64,000 nucleotides of DNA from Peptococcus simiae (lineage in GTDB: Bacteria; Bacillota; Peptococcia; Peptococcales; Peptococcaceae), in contig NZ_JBJUVG010000002.1 in assembly GCF_046097595.1 (NCBI RefSeq), positions 244,301-308,300 on the forward strand, in the 5' to 3' direction. Below are positions 34,709 through 41,679 of this stretch, one piece after another (the stretch's first letter is position 1; every line of letters begins with the position of its first letter). The translations under genes were made by a program, and so were the position numbers. The notes below the pieces were generated by a model. That model saw only the letters and a list, made by a program, of their open reading frames with translations, made no database searches and was not told the DNA's origin.

Positions 34709-35722
34709 CTATAGGGTTGAAAAGGGTAGTTGGGCGTGGGCGTTGAGGGTCAGGTCGCTGACTTGACCGGCCTGGGCCTTGTAATAGGCAGCGGCACCAA
34801 TCATGGCGGCATTGTCTGTACAATAAGCCATGGGCGGGCAGTAAAATTGAATGCCCCGCTCGGCACACCCCTTAGCCAAACTTTCACGCAACTGACTATT
34901 GGCAGCCACACCACCAGCCAGTAGGAGAGTGGACATTTGCTCATTTTCCAGGGCTAGAAAGGTTTTTTCACATAAGGCCTTGACCACAGCCATCTGAAAA
35001 GAGGCTGCGACATCCGGGACCTCTATCGGTCGGTTTTTCATCTTTTCCTGGTTTAAGTAGTTCAAAACAGCGCTTTTCAAGCCGCTGAAGCTAAAGTCAT
35101 AAGGGTTGTCCAGCTTCGCGATTGGAAAGGTAATGGCCTCCGGGTTGCCGACCTTAAAAAGCCGGTCAATTTCAGGACCCCCTGGATAGGGCAGCCCCAA
35201 AGCCCGGGCCACTTTATCAAAGGCTTCTCCGGCAGCGTCATCCCGGGTCTGGCCCAGGCTCAGATATTCGCCATGGCGGTTGATTTTGATGATATTGGTG
35301 TGCCCACCGCTGACAACCAGGCATAAGGCCGGCAGGCGAATGTCCGGATGGGCGAGAAAGTTGGCGTATATATGCCCCTCTATATGATGTATACCCAAAA
35401 GCGGTTTTTTTATTGCATAAGCCAGGGCCTTTGCTGTAGAAACCCCAACCAATAAGGCCCCAACCAGGCCAGGACCATAGGTAACTGCCACCAGGTCGAT
35501 GTCCTGGTAGGACAGGGCGGCTTCTTCCAAGGCCTTATCGATGAGCCTGTTGATATAGGTCAAATGCTCCCGGGAAGCCACTTCCGGGACAACACCACCG
35601 AATTTTTGATGGATTTGGATTTGTGAGCTAACGACATTGGCAAGCAGGTCCTTGCCATCACGGACAATGGCAACACCGGTATCATCACAAGAAGACTCTA
35701 TGGCCAGGATTGTCAGAGACAT
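34709..35722 (-). CDS. tsaD: tRNA N6-threonylcarbamoyladenosine transferase TsaD
   Basis: 337 residues from the ATG at 35722 (GGAGGGG upstream); an upstream frame to 35794 reads back into rimI. ASKHA fold with IESSCDDTGVA, the iron-binding motif HHIEGH (H113, H117), VSGGHTNI and GLPYPGGPEID. It transfers the threonylcarbamoyl group to A37 of ANN-reading tRNAs with TsaB and TsaE. Last gene of tsaE-tsaB-rimI-tsaD. Confidence 0.97.
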   Translation of the reverse strand: MSLTILAIESSCDDTGVAIVRDGKDLLANVVSSQIQIHQKFGGVVPEVASREHLTYINRLIDKALEEAALSYQDIDLVAVTYGPGLVGALLVGVSTAKALAYAIKKPLLGIHHIEGHIYANFLAHPDIRLPALCLVVSGGHTNIIKINRHGEYLSLGQTRDDAAGEAFDKVARALGLPYPGGPEIDRLFKVGNPEAITFPIAKLDNPYDFSFSGLKSAVLNYLNQEKMKNRPIEVPDVAASFQMAVVKALCEKTFLALENEQMSTLLLAGGVAANSQLRESLAKGCAERGIQFYCPPMAYCTDNAAMIGAAAYYKAQAGQVSDLTLNAHAQLPFSTL

Positions 35723-35723
35723 G

Positions 35724-36158
35724 CTACCCCTCCCATCTATATATGTAGCCGTCCGTCTGCCCATAGTAGTTGGGCCGGACCGCAATACGTTCAAAAGCTA
35801 GTTTTTCATATAAGTGAATGGCTGGCCCATTATCCGCTGCCACTTCTAAAAAGACCCGGTGAACCCCCTTGGCTTGGAGGGCATCCAGGCCGGTTTCCAG
35901 CAAGCGCTGGCCCAGGCCCCTGTTCTGCTGGGCCGGCAAGCTGGCCAGCCGCCACAGTTCTCCTTCGTCAAGGAGGTATTGAAAAAGGGCATAAGCAAAG
36001 ACTTGCCCCTCCTCTGCCGCCAGCAAGGCCAGGTGCGTTTCCCGGGCGGATAGGGCTGTATGTAAGCTTTCCTTGGTCCAGGGGTGGGCAAAGGTCTCTT
36101 GCTCCACGCGGATCAAGGCCGGTAGGTCGGCAAAAGTACAGGGTCTAACTTCAATCAT
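35724..36158 (-). CDS. rimI: Ribosomal-protein-alanine N-acetyltransferase RimI
   Basis: 144 residues from the ATG at 36158, which overlaps the tsaB stop by 8 nt. GNAT fold: RPCTFADLPALIRVEQETF, acetyl-CoA loop QNRGLGQRLLETGL and the C-terminal EVAADNGPAIHLYEKLAF and PNYYGQTDGY, standard RimI features. Acetylates the N-terminus of ribosomal protein S18 in E. coli. Its place inside the t6A cluster is the common Firmicutes order. Confidence 0.93.
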   Translation of the reverse strand: MIEVRPCTFADLPALIRVEQETFAHPWTKESLHTALSARETHLALLAAEEGQVFAYALFQYLLDEGELWRLASLPAQQNRGLGQRLLETGLDALQAKGVHRVFLEVAADNGPAIHLYEKLAFERIAVRPNYYGQTDGYIYRWEG

Positions 36159-36864
36159 AGAGGCTCTCACCTGGATGACGCTTCTCCCAGTTTAAAACCG
36201 CTTCAGACTGTCTGAGATAGAAGGGCTCTATATCCAGGTAGGTCTGGCCCTGGCCCGCCATAAAAATAGGGGCCAGGATCTCTGCCAGGGCACCGGCCCG
36301 GACATAGCGGTTGAGGCCACTAGCAAAGAAGGCCTGGTCGCCCATGGCTGCCTGGATGGCCGCCCCATAAACATCAATCCCATCGCCACAAAAAAGCACC
36401 CGGTCCTCTCCGACTTCTTCTAAAAGGGCAGCCAGAGAAATGGCCTGGGGCCCGGCAACCCGGATCATCCCGTCTCCCTCAGCCTGATATATGGCTGTGT
36501 AGACCTCTTTACGCCGGGCATTCAAAATAGGGCAAATGTAGCCCACATAGGGCAATTGACCGCTGGCCAGGACTTCCAGGCTGGTTTTTGTAGCGATGGG
36601 TACACCAAGTCCTTGGGCCAGAGCCTTGGCTGTGGCTAACCCAATCCGCAAGCCGGTAAAAGACCCCGGCCCGGAAGTCACAGCGATGGCATCAATCGTG
36701 CCTATATCAGCACCCGTTAAGCCCAAGGCCCGGTCAACCATGGGCATGGCCTGTTCAGAATGAGTCAAGCCTGTATTTAAAAAAATCTCGGCCCTGACCT
36801 GGCCATCGGCCCAGATGGCCACAGACCCTGTAATAGATGAGGTATCTAAGGCTAAAATATACAT
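36151..36864 (-). CDS. tsaB: t6A biosynthesis protein TsaB
   Basis: 237 residues. ASKHA-type fold with ILALDTSSITGSVAI at the start and the highly conserved VTSGPGSFTGLRIGLATAKA near 62-80. Non-catalytic partner that holds TsaD and TsaE. Overlaps tsaE by 13 bp and rimI by 8 bp. Confidence 0.96.
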   Translation of the reverse strand: MYILALDTSSITGSVAIWADGQVRAEIFLNTGLTHSEQAMPMVDRALGLTGADIGTIDAIAVTSGPGSFTGLRIGLATAKALAQGLGVPIATKTSLEVLASGQLPYVGYICPILNARRKEVYTAIYQAEGDGMIRVAGPQAISLAALLEEVGEDRVLFCGDGIDVYGAAIQAAMGDQAFFASGLNRYVRAGALAEILAPIFMAGQGQTYLDIEPFYLRQSEAVLNWEKRHPGESLYD

Positions 36865-37304
36865 GACTGACCTCCCCGCTTAAGGATATCTGAATGGCCC
36901 TGGTCGATAGCTGAAAGGGCCCGGGCCCCACCCTCATAGGTTAAGGAAATCACCAGGGCATCCTCAGGTAGGTAGCCCTCTAACCGCTCAGGCCATTCAA
37001 TAACTGTAACGCCCTCCCCCTCAATCAGGTCTAGAATCCCTAAAAGCTCTGCTTCCATAGGGTTTTCCAGCCGATAGGCATCAATGTGATAAAGGGGCAA
37101 ACGGCCACTCTCATATTCTGCAATAATCACAAAGGTGGGACTGGTCACCGATTCAAGGACGCCCAGGCCCTCGGCCAGCCCCTGGGTCCAGGTGGTTTTG
37201 CCGGCGCCCAGGTCCCCTTGCAGAAGAATCAGGTCACCGGGTCTTAAGACAGCTGCCAGGGCCTGACCGGCCTGTCGTGTCGCTTCAGAATCCGCTAGGT
37301 ACAT
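36852..37304 (-). CDS. tsaE: t6A biosynthesis ATPase TsaE
   Basis: 150 residues. Walker A GDLGAGKTT at 30-38, SPTFVIIAEYESG, and the Walker-B-like VTVIEWPERLEGYLP near 105. It resets the TsaB-TsaD complex by ATP hydrolysis. First gene of the t6A cluster, with AGGAGG upstream; transcription comes from above the terminator that follows the CAU tRNA or from an unseen local start. Confidence 0.95.
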   Translation of the reverse strand: MYLADSEATRQAGQALAAVLRPGDLILLQGDLGAGKTTWTQGLAEGLGVLESVTSPTFVIIAEYESGRLPLYHIDAYRLENPMEAELLGILDLIEGEGVTVIEWPERLEGYLPEDALVISLTYEGGARALSAIDQGHSDILKRGGQSCIF

Positions 37305-37317
37305 AACTTCCTCCTAT

Positions 37318-37350
37318 AAAAAATGGGTGTTTCAGTAAACTGAAACACCC
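37318..37350 (-). terminator. Terminator after the CAU tRNA
   Basis: Perfect 11-bp stem (37325-37335 with 37340-37350), 4-nt loop, then ATTTTTTA on the minus strand. Confidence 0.9.
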
Positions 37351-37356
37351 CTATCA

Positions 37357-37428
37357 TGGGCCCACCTGGCATCGAACCAGGGACCGCCCGGTTATGAGCC
37401 GGATGCTCTGCCGCTGAGCTATAGGCCC
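37357..37428 (-). tRNA. tRNA with CAU anticodon (Ile2 or elongator Met)
   Basis: 72-nt cloverleaf: 7-bp acceptor stem GGGCCTA/TGGGCCC, short D-loop, anticodon loop CTCATAA and T-arm CCTGG/CCAGG. The loop CTCATAA, flanked by CGG/CCG, resembles the isoleucine tRNA whose C34 is changed to lysidine, more than elongator Met (usually TTCATAA or TTCATAC). It is not initiator Met, which has three G-C pairs in the anticodon stem plus an unpaired first base. CCA is not encoded. Confidence 0.9.
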
Positions 37429-37480
37429 GAGTACGGGTTGCCCCGTAAATGCAATAGAAATTATAACAATAAGTAAAAGA

Positions 37481-38614
37481 CTAGTCAAGGTAGTCTTTTA
37501 GTTTCCGACTCCGGCTGGGGTGGCGTAACTTACGCAAGGCTTTCGCTTCAATCTGTCTAATCCGTTCCCGGGTGACACCAAATTCCTGGCCGACTTCTTC
37601 CAGGGTTCTGGACCGGCCATCATTCAGGCCAAAGCGCAGGCGGAGCACCTTTTCCTCACGCGGCGTTAAGGTTTCAAGAACTTCTTCCAGCTGTTCCTTC
37701 AAGAGGATATAGCTGGCAGCCTCGTCCGGTGCCTGGGCCTCTTCATCCTCAATAAAGTCGCCTAAGTGGCTGTCTTCTTCTTCACCGATGGGCGTTTCTA
37801 AAGAGACGGGCTCTTGAGCAACTTTTTGGATTTCTCGGACCCGTTCCGGGGTCAATTCCATGATTTTACCAATCTGCTCCGGTGTTGGGTCTGTACCCAA
37901 TTCCTGGAGGAGCTGACGGGATACCCGGACCAGCTTATTGATGGTTTCCACCATATGAACAGGAATCCGGATGGTCCGGGCCTGGTCAGCAATGGCCCGG
38001 GTAATAGCCTGACGAATCCACCAGGTGGCATAGGTACTGAACTTAAAGCCCTTGGTGTAGTCAAATTTTTCAACAGCCTTTAACAAGCCCAAGTTCCCTT
38101 CTTGAATGAGGTCTAAAAAGAGCATGCCTCGGCCGACATACCGCTTGGCGATGCTGACAACCAATCTCAAGTTGGCTTCTGCCAGCTCATTTTTAGCTGA
38201 TTCATCGCCGGCCTGCATCCGTTTGGCCAGGTCAACCTCTTCTTCTGCCCGCAGCAAGGGCACCCGGCCAATTTCTTTTAAATACATCCGGACCGGGTCA
38301 TCGATCCCCACATCATCAGGGACACTCAGGTCGATTTCAACTTCTTTAGATTCTTTTTCTTCATCTTCCAGGGTGGCGTCATCCGGTTCCTCGTCTTCAT
38401 CTTCAACGATATCCCCACCTCTCAAGTCCACCCCAAATTGATTCAGCTGGTCAAAGAGCTTGTCCATTTCTTCTGCGGACAGCTCCATTTTCTCTAAAGA
38501 ATCTCCGATTTCCTCATAAGTGAGTTCACCTTTTTTTTGACCGAGCGCCAAAAGTTTGGAAATCGCATCGTTTATTTTATTCACTTCTTTGCGTTCCTTT
38601 TTCACATCCGGCAT
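37481..38614 (-). CDS. rpoD: Housekeeping sigma factor RpoD (sigma-A)
   Basis: 377 residues. A short region 1.1, an acidic stretch (EDEDEEPDDATLEDEEKES), region 1.2 DPVRMYLKEIG, region 2 with the -10 helix FSTYATWWIRQAITRAIADQ, region 3, and region 4 with the -35 helix TLEEVGQEFGVTRERIRQIE. The acidic N-terminal segment is somewhat extended. Starts 3 nt after the dnaG stop, in the ancient dnaG-rpoD order. Confidence 0.97.
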   Translation of the reverse strand: MPDVKKERKEVNKINDAISKLLALGQKKGELTYEEIGDSLEKMELSAEEMDKLFDQLNQFGVDLRGGDIVEDEDEEPDDATLEDEEKESKEVEIDLSVPDDVGIDDPVRMYLKEIGRVPLLRAEEEVDLAKRMQAGDESAKNELAEANLRLVVSIAKRYVGRGMLFLDLIQEGNLGLLKAVEKFDYTKGFKFSTYATWWIRQAITRAIADQARTIRIPVHMVETINKLVRVSRQLLQELGTDPTPEQIGKIMELTPERVREIQKVAQEPVSLETPIGEEEDSHLGDFIEDEEAQAPDEAASYILLKEQLEEVLETLTPREEKVLRLRFGLNDGRSRTLEEVGQEFGVTRERIRQIEAKALRKLRHPSRSRKLKDYLD

Positions 38615-38617
38615 ATA

Positions 38618-40429
38618 CTAGGTCTCCCTTCTCGGCCCTTGTTCCAATAATTTTTTCTCAATGAGCAGTGCCTCCAACCGATCCAATATCTCCCGCGCTT
38701 GATCACCATCGCTATCGACACTCTCATTCAAGGCTTGTAAACCGGCTGCATACTGTGCCTCCAAGCGGTTAAGCCTTAACTCGGTTATTAATTGATTAAA
38801 ATGCTGCTGGTATTTTTCAGCAGGTATGTGTCGTTCTATATAGCTCAAGGCTTTTGCCAGCCCCTCTCCATACATCACAGGGAGGAAACCAGCTGATATT
38901 TTATTATGTGTCTGGTAAGACTCCTTCATTAGTTGATATAAACTATTTGCCGCATTATCAAACAAGGCTGGCCCCCCATAATGTTCAATAGGAGCAAAGT
39001 TCTCTGCATCCATAAGCAGGTAAGTCAAAACCAACCACTCTCTCCCGGTCAGGTCCGGGGCAGGTACCTCCTGCGCAGGCACTTCCGGTGCTTCTTTTTT
39101 GCGGTTACGGCCGTACCGCATCCGGTACTTATATTCATCTGTAACGACCTGTTCAGATAGGTCTAAGAAGTTGGCAATCAGGCGGATCGCATGGTCCTTT
39201 TCTGCCGGCGTCTTACAGAGGTCCAAGGTCGGTAGGCTTTTTTCCAGAAGGCCCATTTGCGTCTCAATCCTGGACAGGTCTGCATCCTTGGTCATAAGCT
39301 TGAGCCGGAAGGCCAAGCCTTCCGGCGCCTCGCCAATTCGGCTGTAAAAGGCTTCTACCCCCTCTGCCTGTAAGAATTCGTCCGGGTCTTGCCCCTCAGG
39401 CAACTGTAAAACCCTTACATGGCCACCCAGCGCCTCAATCCGATCAAGGCTTTTTAGGGTCGCCCGAATACCGGCCCCATCGCCGTCAAAGGCCGTGGTG
39501 AAGTGGTAGGTATAGCGCAAAAGGCGTTTGATTTGCTCGTCTGTGAGGGCCGTTCCCAGCGGGGCCACGACATTCTGCACCCCCCACTTGTGACAGGCCA
39601 GGACATCCATATAGCCTTCAACGATGATGACCTGGTCCGCTTTGCGGATGGCGTCTTTAGCTGCATATAGGCCATAGAGTTCAGACCCCTTATGAAAAAG
39701 GGGGGTTTCCGGTGAGTTGAGATATTTTTGTGGTGCAGCGTCCGGGTCTAAAATCCGACCGCCAAAGGCCACCACATGACCAGACCCATTCCGGATAGGG
39801 AAGATCAAGCGGTCACGAAAACGATCATAGAGCTGCCCCGTTTTACGGCTGCGACCACTCAAGCCAAGGGTGAGAAGGTCATCCGTTGAGACACCTTGCT
39901 GCATCAGAGCCCGGGTCATATGGTCCCAGCCCGGCAGGCAGGCCCCCAGTTCAAATTTTTCTTCGATTTCCGCCGGCACCCCCCGAGCTGTCAAATACTG
40001 GCGGATGACAGGCACCCGGTTGGCCACTAGGGCCTGCCGGTAAAAAGCCAGGGCCTTTTCATTAACAGCCCTAAGCCGGTTGCGTTCTTGCAGGGCCTTT
40101 TTCTTTTCCGGGCTCAGCTGGGGCTCCGGAATGGCAACGCCGGCCTCCTTCCCTAGCCGACGGACTGCTTGGGGAAAGGACAGGTGCTCAATCTCCATGA
40201 GGAATTTAAAGACATTCCCCCCAATGCCACAACCAAAGCAGTGAAAAATCTGCTTACTCGGTGATACAGAAAAGGAGGGCGTTTTTTCACCATGGAAGGG
40301 ACAGAGCCCCATATAGTTGGCCCCGGTGCGTTTTAAGGATACATATTTAGAGATAAGCGAGACAATATCAGTACGCTCATTAATTTCATCAATGATTTCC
40401 TGCGGAATCAAGCCTCTTTCTTCCGACAT
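38618..40429 (-). CDS. dnaG: DNA primase
   Basis: 603 residues from the ATG at 40429 (AGGAGG 6 nt upstream). CHC2 zinc site C43, H46, C64, C67 (GLCPFHGEKTPSF ... FHCFGCG), TOPRIM domain with VIIVEGYMDVLACH and DGDGAG, and a C-terminal helicase-binding domain of about 150 residues. It makes RNA primers for replication. Forms the macromolecular-synthesis operon with rpoD. Confidence 0.96.
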   Translation of the reverse strand: MSEERGLIPQEIIDEINERTDIVSLISKYVSLKRTGANYMGLCPFHGEKTPSFSVSPSKQIFHCFGCGIGGNVFKFLMEIEHLSFPQAVRRLGKEAGVAIPEPQLSPEKKKALQERNRLRAVNEKALAFYRQALVANRVPVIRQYLTARGVPAEIEEKFELGACLPGWDHMTRALMQQGVSTDDLLTLGLSGRSRKTGQLYDRFRDRLIFPIRNGSGHVVAFGGRILDPDAAPQKYLNSPETPLFHKGSELYGLYAAKDAIRKADQVIIVEGYMDVLACHKWGVQNVVAPLGTALTDEQIKRLLRYTYHFTTAFDGDGAGIRATLKSLDRIEALGGHVRVLQLPEGQDPDEFLQAEGVEAFYSRIGEAPEGLAFRLKLMTKDADLSRIETQMGLLEKSLPTLDLCKTPAEKDHAIRLIANFLDLSEQVVTDEYKYRMRYGRNRKKEAPEVPAQEVPAPDLTGREWLVLTYLLMDAENFAPIEHYGGPALFDNAANSLYQLMKESYQTHNKISAGFLPVMYGEGLAKALSYIERHIPAEKYQQHFNQLITELRLNRLEAQYAAGLQALNESVDSDGDQAREILDRLEALLIEKKLLEQGPRRET

Positions 40430-40458
40430 GATATGCCTCCTATGCTGTTTTCCTCGTG

Positions 40459-40492
40459 AAAAAAACTCCGCAGGACTATGCCTCCGGAGGTT
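40459..40492 (-). terminator. Terminator or attenuator in the dnaG leader
   Basis: On the minus strand a stem of 5 + 3 bp with one G.G mismatch (40466-40474 with 40481-40489), 6-nt loop, then seven T (40465-40459). It stands after the dgt stop and also after a strong promoter at 40529-40557, but before dnaG, so it must be read through for dnaG-rpoD to be made. Confidence 0.8.
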
Positions 40493-40528
40493 TTCTCCAC
40501 GCACATATACTTAAGGAATTAAAGGATA

Positions 40529-40557
40529 ATTATAGCACAAATAAGTGAAATCAGCAA
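40529..40557 (-). promoter_or_regulatory. Promoter of dnaG-rpoD
   Basis: Minus strand TTGCTG (40552-40557), 17-bp spacer, TATAAT (40529-40534). The expected transcript begins near 40522, giving a leader of about 90 nt. Confidence 0.75.
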
Positions 40558-40565
40558 GCAGACAC

Positions 40566-41606
40566 TTAACCTATGAAGGACCGGGGCATGGTGAGGTCTT
40601 TATATAGGGCAATACAGAAATTATCCGTCATGCCGGAGATGTAATCCGCTACCCCCCGCTCCCGGCCTTCCAGAACAGCGATTTGCCGGTAAAAGTCCGG
40701 CATTTTCTCCGGGTGTCTGAGGTAATAAGAGAAGAGAAAGTCAACCACAAAACTAGCTCGTTCCCGCTCTTTTTGGCAGACATCCCCGGTATAGACCTCC
40801 TTAAAGAGGAAGGCCCGCAAGCCGGTCAAGGCGTCGTGGACCGGTTGGCTAAAGGAGAGCTTGGGCTTTTCGCCTGCAGGGCCCAGGCTCAAGCCCAGCC
40901 CTTCCTGGACCAGGTCTTCAACCAGGGTGGTCAGCCGGTCAGAAAGGCTGTGGCCCAGGACATCGGTATACTTATCGGGCAGGTCCTTTTCTTCTAATAA
41001 ACCGGCCCGGATGGTGTCGTCAATATCATGCTGGACGTAAGCAATCTTATCTGCAAAGCGGATAATCTGCCCCTCAAGGGTTAAGGCCTTGCCAGAAGCA
41101 GAAAAGCCACTGTGGTGGAGGACACCGTCCAGGACTTCCTGGGTGAGGTTGAGCCCCCGGCGGTTGCCATGGGCTTCGATCCGTTTCAGGACCCGCAGGC
41201 TATTTTCATTATGCTTAAAGCCCTCCTGCATCCGCATGTTTAAGACCTCTTCCCCGCAGTGAGCAAAGGGGGTATGGCCCACGTCATGGGCCAGGGCAAT
41301 GGCTTCGATTAAGTCCAGGTTGAGGTTGAGGGCCCGACCAATGGTCTTGGCAATTTGGTTGACCTCCAGGGTATGGGTCAGCCGGGTCCGGTAATGGTCA
41401 CTGCCCGGTGAAATAAAGACCTGGGTCTTGTGCTTTAACCGTCTGAAGGCCTTTGAATGGATGACGCGGTCGCGGTCACGCATGTACACGGTGCGAATAT
41501 TATCTTCCGGCTCAGGATTTTCACGGCCGCAAGTATCCGCTGCACAGGCTGCAAGCGGGGATAGGTTGGCTTTTTCTCCGGCTAGAATGGTCTCTCGAAT
41601 ATCCAT
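40566..41606 (-). CDS. dgt: dGTPase-like HD-domain phosphohydrolase
   Basis: 346 residues from the ATG at 41606 (AGGAGG 9 nt upstream). HD metal site: RTRLTHTLEVNQIA, ALAHDVGHTPFAHCG, and a later Asp in IRFADKIAYVQHDIDD. Family members split dGTP (or other dNTPs) to deoxynucleoside plus triphosphate and help balance nucleotide pools; Firmicutes members often work on several dNTPs. Located just before dnaG-rpoD, as in many Clostridia. Confidence 0.92.
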   Translation of the reverse strand: MDIRETILAGEKANLSPLAACAADTCGRENPEPEDNIRTVYMRDRDRVIHSKAFRRLKHKTQVFISPGSDHYRTRLTHTLEVNQIAKTIGRALNLNLDLIEAIALAHDVGHTPFAHCGEEVLNMRMQEGFKHNENSLRVLKRIEAHGNRRGLNLTQEVLDGVLHHSGFSASGKALTLEGQIIRFADKIAYVQHDIDDTIRAGLLEEKDLPDKYTDVLGHSLSDRLTTLVEDLVQEGLGLSLGPAGEKPKLSFSQPVHDALTGLRAFLFKEVYTGDVCQKERERASFVVDFLFSYYLRHPEKMPDFYRQIAVLEGRERGVADYISGMTDNFCIALYKDLTMPRSFIG

Positions 41607-41636
41607 AGGGTCACGCCTCCTTTTCACAAAAACATC

Positions 41637-41670
41637 AAAACGCAACTGCGGCAAAAGTCACAGTTGCGTT
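41637..41670 (-). terminator. Terminator after ppdK
   Basis: Ten-base-pair perfect stem AACGCAACTG/CAGTTGCGTT with a 12-nt loop and TTTT on the minus strand. Its tail comes within 31 nt of the dgt start. Confidence 0.75.
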
Positions 41671-41679
41671 AACAAGTCA

